DNA of 64,000 nt from Rhizobium sp. 18055 (lineage in GTDB: Bacteria; Pseudomonadota; Alphaproteobacteria; Rhizobiales; Rhizobiaceae). Shown piece after piece: positions 8,951 to 17,539 of this stretch (positions within the stretch are counted from its first letter, which is position 1; the number at the start of each line of letters is the position of its first letter). The notes beneath the pieces are model-generated. The model was not told the origin of the DNA, did not search any database, and saw only the letters and a program-made list of their open reading frames with translations. A program made the position numbers and the translations under genes. Where the stretch lies: positions 1 to 64,000 of the forward strand of contig NZ_CACSKD010000019.1 in the NCBI RefSeq assembly GCF_902706285.1. Direction: 5' to 3'.

Positions 8951-8979
8951 CGTCATCCCAGGGTTTGTCCCGGGGAGGA
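8951..8979. repeat. Flanking copy of the suf-insert palindrome, left edge
   Basis: A 29-bp copy of the palindrome found in the array at 9362-10510, in the same orientation, with a few mismatches. It ends two bases past the stop codon of the GIY-YIG gene and lies 52 bases upstream of the sufC start. It marks the left boundary of the insert between sufB and sufC. Confidence 0.75.
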
Positions 8980-8981
8980 CT

Positions 8982-9323
8982 TCAATTGTAATCCGACCAC
9001 TGTTGCGTCTGCGGATGTGGCCGATAGGCATTCTCGATATCGTCGATCCGTTCGTAGAGATCGACCCAGCTTGGGTTCAAGCTCTCCACAAGCCTGATCT
9101 TCCATTCACGCAGATAGCGCTTCAAAGACTTTTCCCGCTGTATCGCCAAGACGATGTTGGGATGGGTCTCGAACCAGACGAGGTTCTTCGCCTTGTACTT
9201 CTGCGTAAACCCTTCATGCACTTCATTGCGATGTTCCCAGCTGCGATCATGCAGATCGCTGGTGACACCGGTGTAGATCACGCCACGCGGTTTATCGGAC
9301 ATCATGTAGACGAACCCACTCAT
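8982..9323 (-). CDS. Small GIY-YIG nuclease-domain protein
   Basis: Single-domain GIY-YIG protein, 113 residues, of the small UvrC-N/UPF0213-like group. The signature strands are present as FVYMMSD and GVIYTGVTSDLHDR, with the catalytic arginine in HDRSWEHRN (about 26-34) and a glutamate around residue 63-66 (VLAIQREKSLK). Larger GIY-YIG enzymes cut DNA; the role of this small class is poorly known. The gene is tightly enclosed by copies of one palindrome: one ends two bases after its stop, and the next begins 38 bases before its start and opens a tandem array. It lies in the suf operon on the coding strand but has no evident Fe-S role. It is best read as part of a mobile or repeat-associated unit. 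Confidence 0.85.
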   Translation of the reverse strand: MSGFVYMMSDKPRGVIYTGVTSDLHDRSWEHRNEVHEGFTQKYKAKNLVWFETHPNIVLAIQREKSLKRYLREWKIRLVESLNPSWVDLYERIDDIENAYRPHPQTQQWSDYN

Positions 9324-9361
9324 CCCTACATCCCGCTACGGTCGATCCTATCCTTCTCCTT

Positions 9362-10510
9362 CGTCATCCCAGGGCTTGCCCCGAGGATCTGCACGTCTCA
9401 CAGTCCGCAACGCCCAAGGGCACAACCACGACCGTCCAAACCCCGGTTGGCGACGGCAGATCCTCGGGACGAGCCCGAGGATGACGTTGGACCTGAGCCA
9501 GATCCGCTCCAGCCAACCGTCACCACCAATCCGCCACCTTCTCCGTCGTCATCCTCGGGGCTTGTCCCGAGGATCTAAGCACGTGTCACAGCCCGCAACG
9601 CCCAAGGGCACAACCACGACCGTACAAATCCCGGTTGGCGACAGCAGATCCTCGGGACGAGCCCGAGGATGACGTTGGACCTGAGCCAGATCCGCACCAG
9701 CCAACCGTCACCACCAATCCGCCACCTTCTCCGTCGTCATCCCAGGGCTTGTCCCGAGGATCTGATCACGTCTCGCAGCCCGCAACGCTCATGGAGGCAA
9801 CCACGACCGTCCAAACCCCGGTTGGCGACAGCAGATCCTCGGGACGAGCCCGAGGATGACGTTGGACCTGAGCCAGATGCCCGAGCCAACCGTCACCACC
9901 AATCCGCCATCCTACTCCGTCGTCATCCTCAGGCTTGTCCCGAGGATCTAAGCACGTCTCGCAGTCCGCAACGCCCAAGGGCACAACCACGACCGTCCAA
10001 ACCCCAGTTGGCGACAGCAGATCCTCGGGACGAGCCCGAGGACGACGTTGGACCTGAGCCAGACCGCCCCAGTCAACCGTCACCACCAATCCACGACCTT
10101 CTCCGTCGTCATCCTCGGGCTTGTCCCGAGGATCTGAACACGTCTCGCAGCCCGCAACGCTCAATGGCGCAACCACGACCGTCCAAACCCCGGTTGGCCA
10201 CAGCAGATCCTCGGGACGAGCCCGAGGATGACGTTGGACCTGAGCCAGATCCGCTCCAGCCAACCGTCACCACCAAATCCACGACCTTCTCCGTCGTCAT
10301 CCTCGGGCCTGTCCCGAGGATCTATGCACGTCTCACAGCCCGCAACGCCCAAGGGCACAACCACGACCGTCCAAACCCCGGTTTGCGACGGCAGATCCTC
10401 GGGACAAGCCCTGGGATGACGTTGGACCTGAGCCAGATCCGCTCCAGCCAACAGTCACCACCAATCCGCCACCTACTCCGTCGTCATCCCAGGGCTTGTC
10501 CCGAGGATCT
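9362..10510. repeat. Tandem array of ~187-bp units, each with two inverted palindromes
   Basis: Six full units and one partial one repeat with starts at 9362, 9547, 9735, 9921, 10107, 10295 and 10482 (spacing 185-188). Each unit begins with a 29-bp palindrome (core CCTCGGGCTTGTCCCGAGG, alternating with a CCCAGGG variant). A ~67-bp spacer follows, then the reverse complement of the same palindrome (starts at 9458, 9646, 9833, 10019, 10205, 10393), then a ~59-bp second spacer. Spacers are conserved between units with scattered substitutions. The seventh unit decays after about 40 bases of its spacer. The architecture recalls rhizobial intergenic mosaic elements (RIME) and REP pairs. It lies between sufB and the GIY-YIG gene and would be transcribed as a run of stable hairpins. 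Confidence 0.9.
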
Positions 10511-10601
10511 AAGCACGTCTCGCAGTCCGCAACATTCATGGGTGCAACCATGATCACGACAGGTCCGGACAATTCCCATCCCCGCACGTCGCCACCATGC
10601 C

Positions 10602-10631
10602 ATCATCCTCCGGACAAACCGGAGAACGACG
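10602..10631. repeat. Degenerate palindrome at the right edge of the insert
   Basis: A diverged copy of the array palindrome (central CTCCGGACAAACCGGAG) lies 8 bases downstream of the sufB stop codon. Together with the copy at 8951-8979 it bounds the whole insert between sufB and sufC. It could also act as a weak transcription pause or processing hairpin after sufB. Confidence 0.6.
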
Positions 10632-10639
10632 AAACCGTG

Positions 10640-12109
<1,470 letters not shown>

Positions 12110-12221
12110 GTCGTTCTCCAATCTCGCCGGATAAAAGGTCCGGCAGCTTGTCGTTCGGGCAATATGGGTTGCCCCTTATGTAGGTGGCCAAAGGGGACTT
12201 TTCAGCCCGAATGGCAAGCGG

Positions 12222-12243
12222 AAATTTGCGTTTTCGCAAATTT
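12222..12243. promoter_or_regulatory. Perfect inverted repeat between iscS and sufB
   Basis: AAATTTGCG and CGCAAATTT, 9 bp each, flank TTTT. The site starts 10 bases past the iscS stop codon and lies 113 bases upstream of sufB. No T-run follows on the minus strand, so it is a poor terminator. It may be a regulator operator or an mRNA processing hairpin. I recognise no named binding site. Confidence 0.5.
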
Positions 12244-12252
12244 GTTAGGCAG

Positions 12253-13419
12253 TCAGGCCGCCTCTCCGGCCGGCTTTCGCCGGGCGGCTATTTTCGCAAA
12301 TGTGGCAATCGCCTTGGCGATATCGTCTTCCGTCGTCGAAAAGCCGAGCGAAATTCTCAGAGCCCCGAGCTTGGGATCGTGTCCCATGGCGACCAGCACA
12401 TGACTCTCGCCGACTTTTCCCGACGAACAGGCAGCGCCTGCCGACAACGCCACACCTTCGAGATCGAAGGCGATCTGCCCGGTCTCGGCCTTGAGCCCCG
12501 GCAGCGTGAAGAATGTCGTGTTCGAGACACGTGTCTGTCCTGCGCCATAGATGATCACATCGGGCGCTGCAGCAGACATCCCGGCCTCCAGCCGCTCGCG
12601 CAGCTGCGAAATCCTGCCGTTGCGTTTGTCATGCTCTTCAACAGCAGCCTCAGCCGCCGCACCAAAGCCGATCACGGCCAGCGAATTCTCGGTCCCCGAC
12701 CGGTGACCCTTTTCCTGGCCGCCGCCGTGGATCAGCGCCCGCGGCATCAGAACCTCGCCGCGCGACACCAGAGCGCCGGCGCCCTTCGGGCCGCCGATCT
12801 TGTGCGAGGAGACGATCATGAAATCGGCGCCCAAGGCATGGATATCAAGCTTCAGCCGGCCCGCGGCCTGAACCGCATCGACCACCAGCAAGCCGCCATG
12901 CGCCTGCACGATCTTGGCGACATCAGAGATCGGCTGAACGACACCGGTCTCGTTATTGACAAGCATCACCGCAACGACAGGCAAACCGGCCGACTTGTCG
13001 TGAGCGCTGAGCAGCGATTGCAACGAATCGAGATCGACGATCCCGGCAGAGGTCACCGCAATCTCGCTCGTCTGGTCCTTGGCAAACCGCCCGCCCTCGC
13101 GAACGGCCGGATGCTCGATCGCCGAATAATAGAGATGGCCGATCGCCATCGGCGTGCGGCCCATGCGGAAATCGGGCGTCAGCACCATGTTGGCAGCCTC
13201 GGTCGCGCCACTGGTAAAGATCACATGCGCTGGATCGGCACCGGTGAGTGCAGCAACCTGGCGGCGCGCGCCTTCGATGGCAGCGCGCACGGCACGGCCT
13301 TCGCCATGCACCGAACTCGGATTGCCGAACAGGTCCATGGCGCGCAGAACCGCCTCGCGCGCTGCTGGATGCAGCGGCGCTGTCGCGTTCCAATCGAGAT
13401 AAAGACGTGGCGGCGCCAT
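12253..13419 (-). CDS. IscS/NifS-like cysteine desulfurase at the head of the suf operon
   Basis: PLP-dependent cysteine desulfurase of the NifS/IscS branch, 388 residues. The PLP lysine is in VSSHKIGGPKG (about residue 200). The catalytic cysteine lies in SAGAACSSGKVGESH near residue 325, a longer loop than in SufS. It would supply persulfide sulfur for Fe-S clusters, for tRNA thiolation, or both. Rhizobial suf operons often begin with such a gene. AGGA lies 11 bases before the ATG. Upstream is an intergenic region with an Irr-type ICE motif, shared with the divergent hydrolase gene. Confidence 0.92.
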   Translation of the reverse strand: MAPPRLYLDWNATAPLHPAAREAVLRAMDLFGNPSSVHGEGRAVRAAIEGARRQVAALTGADPAHVIFTSGATEAANMVLTPDFRMGRTPMAIGHLYYSAIEHPAVREGGRFAKDQTSEIAVTSAGIVDLDSLQSLLSAHDKSAGLPVVAVMLVNNETGVVQPISDVAKIVQAHGGLLVVDAVQAAGRLKLDIHALGADFMIVSSHKIGGPKGAGALVSRGEVLMPRALIHGGGQEKGHRSGTENSLAVIGFGAAAEAAVEEHDKRNGRISQLRERLEAGMSAAAPDVIIYGAGQTRVSNTTFFTLPGLKAETGQIAFDLEGVALSAGAACSSGKVGESHVLVAMGHDPKLGALRISLGFSTTEDDIAKAIATFAKIAARRKPAGEAA

Positions 13420-13531
13420 GATCTTTTCGTCCTGCGCTTAATCCTTGCGAGGCAGTTCGGCTCATTTTCCTTGAAAAGTCAGCCGGGCTTGCCTTATGAC
13501 ACATCCCACAATGCGTGGATTGCCATGCAAG

Positions 13532-13548
13532 TTTCGAATTGTTCTAAA
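13532..13548. promoter_or_regulatory. Candidate Irr binding site (ICE box) upstream of the suf operon
   Basis: The sequence TTTCGAATTGTTCTAAA matches the rhizobial ICE consensus as I recall it (TTTAGAA-N3-TTCTAAA) at 13 of 14 defined positions. It lies 113 bases upstream of the iscS-like start and 76 bases upstream of the divergent hydrolase. A second half-site (TTTTAGAA at 13554-13561) creates an overlapping inverted repeat. Irr control of suf genes is established in Rhizobiaceae; assignment here is by motif only. Confidence 0.65.
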
Positions 13549-13623
13549 CTGCGTTTTAGAAAAGCTGACAACATCCGTCAAGTCTGCGCAGCCCGAACGC
13601 GAGAAATAAAAGCCGGAGTACCG

Positions 13624-14301
13624 ATGCCCGAAGTCATTTTCAACGGCCCCGCAGGCCGCCTTGAAGGCCGCTACCAGCCCTCCAAGGAAAAGAGCGCGCC
13701 GATTGCTCTCATCCTGCACCCGCACCCCCAGTTCGGCGGCACGATGAACAACCAGATCGTCTACCAGCTCTTCTACATGTTCCAGAAGCGTGGGTTCACG
13801 ACATTGCGCTTCAACTTCCGCAGCATCGGCCGCAGCCAGGGTGAATTCGACCACGGCGCCGGCGAGCTTTCGGATGCGGCATCGGCGCTCGACTGGGTCC
13901 AGAGCCTACACCCTGATTCGAAGACCTGTTGGGTCGCCGGCTATTCCTTCGGCTCGTGGATCGGCATGCAGCTTTTGATGCGCCGCCCGGAGATCGAAGG
14001 TTTCATGTCGATCGCCCCGCAGCCGAACACCTACGACTTCTCCTTCCTGGCGCCATGCCCGTCTTCCGGTCTGATCATCAACGGCGACGCCGACAAGGTG
14101 GCGCCTGAGAAGGACGTCAACGGTCTGGTTGAGAAGCTGAAGACCCAGAAGGGCATCCTGATCACCCACAAGGTCATCCCCGGCGCCAACCACTTCTTCA
14201 ACGGCCAGGTCGACACGCTGATGGGCGAATGCGAGGACTACCTCGACCGGCGCCTCAACGGCGAACTGGTGCCGGAACCGGCTGCCAAGCGGATTCGCTA
14301 A
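13624..14301 (+). CDS. Alpha/beta hydrolase family protein
   Basis: Cytoplasmic alpha/beta-hydrolase of the dienelactone hydrolase/KPR_3-like group, 225 residues. The oxyanion region is LILHPHPQFGGTMNN, the nucleophile serine lies in the elbow AGYSFGSW (GxSxG), an acidic residue in INGDADKVAP and the histidine in PGANHFFNG. The substrate is unknown. The start is the ATG at 13624 with GGAG six bases upstream. It is divergent from the suf operon and shares its 204-base intergenic region, so it may also respond to iron. Confidence 0.85.
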   Translation: MPEVIFNGPAGRLEGRYQPSKEKSAPIALILHPHPQFGGTMNNQIVYQLFYMFQKRGFTTLRFNFRSIGRSQGEFDHGAGELSDAASALDWVQSLHPDSKTCWVAGYSFGSWIGMQLLMRRPEIEGFMSIAPQPNTYDFSFLAPCPSSGLIINGDADKVAPEKDVNGLVEKLKTQKGILITHKVIPGANHFFNGQVDTLMGECEDYLDRRLNGELVPEPAAKRIR

Positions 14302-14303
14302 GG

Positions 14304-14726
14304 ATGAACATCGTTGTCGATACCAATGTGCTGGTCAGCGCATGTATCGGCAACGGCCCAGCCTCCCGCCTGCTGGAGGCCTGCCTGACGGAAAAAGCCT
14401 AGCCTGTTATCGGCGCGTCATTGTTGCTCGAATACCTCGATGTGCTCAACCGTGAAGACCTTTTCAAAGCCGCACGCTTGAATTCGGAAGAACGCCAGAT
14501 TCTCCTCCGTGCCTTCGTCTCCTGCTGCCGATGGCAGGATGTTTTCTTCCTGTGGCGCCCCAATCTGCCTGACGAAGCCGACAATCACGTTTTCGAATTG
14601 GCTGTCGCCGCAAACAACGCTACAATCGTGACGTACAATGAGCGCGATTTTCGCCGACAGGAGTTGCGGTTTCCGGATTTGCGGATTCTGACGCCTGAAC
14701 TATTTCTCGAAGAGCAGAACTCATGA
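14304..14726 (+). pseudogene. PIN-domain toxin gene interrupted by an in-frame amber codon
   Basis: The frame from ATG 14304 encodes the start of a PIN-domain toxin (VVDTNVLVSACIGNG, with the first catalytic aspartate at residue 6). It then meets TAG at 14400-14402 and continues in the same frame to 14726. The continuation carries the rest of the family (GASLLLEYLDVLNRED, LWRPNLPDEADNHV, TIVTYNERDFRRQELRFPDL) including the other acidic residues. One C-to-T change in a CAG codon would explain the stop. A truncated 32-residue product should be inactive unless TAG is suppressed or translation restarts. The end overlaps the next gene as ATGA. Confidence 0.85.
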
Positions 14727-14944
14727 CCGTGCTGAGTTTTCAGGTTTCACCTGACGTCGAAAAGAAGATCGCCGACATGGCAAACGAAAGCGGAAAAACC
14801 GTTGATGATCTGCTCGGCGAAATGACGGCGCGGATGGTCCGCGATTTTGAGGCCCGCCAGACGTTCGAAACAATGGCCGGGCGCGGACACGGCGAAATCG
14901 ACCAGGCGCTGGAACTACTCGTCAAAGCTGATCCGACGTTATAA
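14723..14944 (+). CDS. Putative ribbon-helix-helix-type antitoxin
   Basis: A 73-residue protein beginning VLSFQVSPDVEKKIADMANE, which resembles a ribbon-helix-helix strand and first helix, followed by an acidic helical C-terminus. Its ATG overlaps the stop codon of the PIN toxin (ATGA), the typical coupling of a toxin-antitoxin pair, here with the toxin first. Because the toxin frame carries an amber codon, this may be an orphan antitoxin. The family assignment is moderate and rests mainly on position and the N-terminal pattern. Confidence 0.7.
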   Translation: MTVLSFQVSPDVEKKIADMANESGKTVDDLLGEMTARMVRDFEARQTFETMAGRGHGEIDQALELLVKADPTL

Positions 14945-14973
14945 ATGTGGGGTGAGCTACCGATCAGGACCGG

Positions 14974-16098
14974 TCATGGCTTCCTCGCCAGCACACCACC
15001 GCTAACCGCCGCGCCAACCCCTGTCGTGCCGGGAAACGTCAACGGCAATCCCTCGACCGAGCGCACAGCCAGATAGGCCCAGGCTTCCGCCTCCATAGCA
15101 CCACCGTCGAAACCGCCGGCCTCTGCCGACACAACCCGCGCACCCTTCGCCGCAGCCAACTCCGAAAACTCCTGCATGATGACAGGATTGAGCCGCCCGC
15201 CACCGCAGACCACATAGGTCTTCGGCGGTTGCGGCAGATGATCCGCAAGCTTCAGGATCGACGCCGCCGTCAGGTGCGCCAGCGTCCTTGCACCATCTTC
15301 GAGCGAGACCTCGCCCTTAACGGGCGGCACGAAATCGCTGCGGTCGAGCGAGCGCCGCACATTGCCCGAGAAGAATGGACTGTCGAGATAGCGCCGCACC
15401 AGATCGGGCACCACCTTGCCACGGCTGGCGGTCTCACCATTGCGGTCGTATGCACGTCCCGTATGCGCCTCGATCCATTGGTCGATCAGCATGTTGCCCG
15501 GCCCGCTGTCGAAAGCAGACAGCGTGCCATCGCTGCCGACGAAAGTCAGATTGGAAATGCCGCCGATATTGACGAAGACGACTGGTGCCGCAAAACCCTT
15601 CGGCAGGTTAGCCGACAGCGCTGCGTGGTAGACCGGGATCAGCGGCGCACCCTGCCCGCCATGCGCCATGTCGTTGGCGCGCATGTCGTAGACCACATCG
15701 ATACCGGTCTCCGCCGCCAGCAACGGCCCGTCGCCAATCTGCACCGTCACGCCTGCATCCGGCCGATGCAGCACCGTCTGCCCGTGAAAACCGATCAAAT
15801 CGATGTCCTCGGGCGAAAGACCGTTGCGCGCCAGAAAAGATTTGACCACGGCCGCATGGCAAAGCGTCAGCACCCGCTCGGTATCGGCAAGGTCTCCCGG
15901 CCGGTCGCCCCGCTCGACCACCGCCTTGGCCGTCTGCAGCGCCGCCTTCCAGCGGCTGCGCAGGTCGTCGTCATAGGGAACATAGAGAAACGGACCACGC
16001 CGGATGATCCGCTCGCCATCCGTATGCAGCAGCGCCGCATCGATGCCGTCCATCGACGTGCCGCTCATCAGACCGATTGCCGTTCTTACGCTGCCCAT
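14974..16098 (-). CDS. anmK: Anhydro-N-acetylmuramic acid kinase
   Basis: Phosphorylates 1,6-anhydro-MurNAc, with ring opening, to MurNAc-6-phosphate in peptidoglycan recycling. The 374-residue product has the N-terminal phosphate-binding motif LMSGTSMDGIDAAL (about 10-23), the DLIGFHGQTVLHRPD segment with the substrate-binding region, and NIGGISNLTF. The frame extends eight codons further, but GAGG just before the ATG at 16098 supports this start. It is divergent from tyrS, as in several alphaproteobacteria. Confidence 0.94.
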   Translation of the reverse strand: MGSVRTAIGLMSGTSMDGIDAALLHTDGERIIRRGPFLYVPYDDDLRSRWKAALQTAKAVVERGDRPGDLADTERVLTLCHAAVVKSFLARNGLSPEDIDLIGFHGQTVLHRPDAGVTVQIGDGPLLAAETGIDVVYDMRANDMAHGGQGAPLIPVYHAALSANLPKGFAAPVVFVNIGGISNLTFVGSDGTLSAFDSGPGNMLIDQWIEAHTGRAYDRNGETASRGKVVPDLVRRYLDSPFFSGNVRRSLDRSDFVPPVKGEVSLEDGARTLAHLTAASILKLADHLPQPPKTYVVCGGGRLNPVIMQEFSELAAAKGARVVSAEAGGFDGGAMEAEAWAYLAVRSVEGLPLTFPGTTGVGAAVSGGVLARKP

Positions 16099-16228
16099 GG
16101 CCCCTCGGATATCCAACAACAAAGTGACAAATCAACCAAATGGTGACTGTTCGAGAAAACAGTGCTAAACGCGCCGCGACGCTTCAACAATAGCCATTCC
16201 GAAAATCCTGATCGAGAGTCAAAAGGTC

Positions 16229-17485
16229 ATGTCCGAGTTCAAATCCGATTTCCTCCGCACGCTGAAAGAGCGTGGCTTCATTCATCAGGTCTCCGATGAA
16301 TCCGGCCTCGACGCCCTGCTCGCCAAGGAAACCGTGACGGCCTATATCGGCTTCGACCCGACGGCACCCAGCCTGCACGCCGGCTCGCTGATCCAGATCA
16401 TGATGCTGCACTGGCTGCAGGCAACCGGTCACCGCGCGATCTCGCTGATGGGCGGCGGCACCGGTATGGTCGGCGATCCCTCATTCAAGGACGAAGCTCG
16501 CCAGCTCATGACGGTTGACACCATCGAGAGCAACATCGCCTCGATCAAGCAGGTGTTCTCGAACTACCTCAGCTACGGCGAAGGTCCGAAGGACGCGTTG
16601 ATGATCAACAATGCCGAATGGCTGCGGTCGATCAACTACCTCGAATTCCTGCGCGATGTCGGCCGGCACTTCTCGGTCAACCGCATGCTCGCCTTCGACA
16701 GCGTTAAGACGCGCCTCGATCGTGAGCAGTCGCTCTCGTTCCTTGAGTTCAACTACATGATCCTGCAGGCCTACGACTTCGTCGAACTGGCCAAGCGTTA
16801 CGATTGCCGCCTGCAGATGGGCGGTTCGGATCAGTGGGGCAACATCATCAACGGCATCGATCTCGGTCACCGCATGGGGACGCAGCAGCTCTACGCGCTG
16901 ACCTCACCGCTGCTGACCACATCGTCGGGCGCCAAGATGGGCAAGTCGGCAACGGGTGCCGTATGGCTGAATGCCGACATGCTCTCCGCCTATGATTTCT
17001 GGCAGTACTGGCGCAACACCGAAGACGCCGACGTCTCGCGCTTCCTGAAGCTCTACACGACGCTACCGATGGACGAAGTCGGTCGCCTCTCGGCGCTCGC
17101 CGGCTCCGAAATCAACGACGTCAAGAAGATCCTCGCCACCGAAGTGACCTCGATCCTTCACGGTCGCGCAGCCGCCGAACAGGCGGCCGAAACGGCCCGC
17201 AAGACCTTCGAGGAAGGCGCGCTCGCCGACAACCTGCCGTCGGTCGATGTCCCGGCTTCCGAACTCGACGCCGGCATCGGCCTCCTGGCGCTGATCGTCC
17301 GCGCCGGCCTTGCGACCACCAACGGCGAAGCCCGGCGTCACGTGCAGGGGGGTGCCGTGCGCATCAACGACGAAACTGTCAGCGACGAGCGCAAGCTGAT
17401 CGGCAGCGGCGAGATCACCGCCGATGGGGTGATCAAGCTGTCGCTCGGCAAGAAGAAGCATATCCTCATCCGTCGCGCCGCCTGA
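16229..17485 (+). CDS. tyrS: Tyrosyl-tRNA synthetase
   Basis: Charges tRNA-Tyr with tyrosine. The 418-residue protein is a class I synthetase. The HIGH-like motif is PSLHAG (about 47-52) in IGFDPTAPSLHAGS, and the KMSKS-like motif is AKMGKS near residue 236. The tyrosine pocket includes QMGGSDQWGN. The C-terminal S4-like RNA-binding domain spans about 350-415. The preceding 130 bases contain the promoter region shared with anmK. A bidirectional terminator follows. Confidence 0.97.
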   Translation: MSEFKSDFLRTLKERGFIHQVSDESGLDALLAKETVTAYIGFDPTAPSLHAGSLIQIMMLHWLQATGHRAISLMGGGTGMVGDPSFKDEARQLMTVDTIESNIASIKQVFSNYLSYGEGPKDALMINNAEWLRSINYLEFLRDVGRHFSVNRMLAFDSVKTRLDREQSLSFLEFNYMILQAYDFVELAKRYDCRLQMGGSDQWGNIINGIDLGHRMGTQQLYALTSPLLTTSSGAKMGKSATGAVWLNADMLSAYDFWQYWRNTEDADVSRFLKLYTTLPMDEVGRLSALAGSEINDVKKILATEVTSILHGRAAAEQAAETARKTFEEGALADNLPSVDVPASELDAGIGLLALIVRAGLATTNGEARRHVQGGAVRINDETVSDERKLIGSGEITADGVIKLSLGKKKHILIRRAA

Positions 17486-17506
17486 GCAGCGCCATAGGAC
17501 AGGACG

Positions 17507-17535
17507 AAAAAGCCGGCCATCGCGCCGGCTTTTTT
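17507..17535. terminator. Bidirectional terminator between tyrS and the AsmA-like gene
   Basis: Stem AGCCGGC (17511-17517) pairs with GCCGGCT (17524-17530). An A-run lies on the left and a T-run on the right, so it works as an intrinsic terminator in both directions for the convergent genes. Confidence 0.85.
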
Positions 17536-17539
17536 GTGC

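Noticed and set aside
9362..10510. CRISPR-like repeat array
   Set aside because: Units are about 187 bp, the spacers are themselves repeated and not unique, and no cas genes are near. It does not fit CRISPR structure.
9669..10553. 294-residue repetitive open frame on the plus strand over the palindrome array
   Set aside because: Repeats of about 62 residues arise only because the unit is near 186 bp, while real unit lengths (185, 187, 188) break the frame. Similar frames occur on both strands, and the residues lack any start signal. It is a by-product of the DNA repeat.
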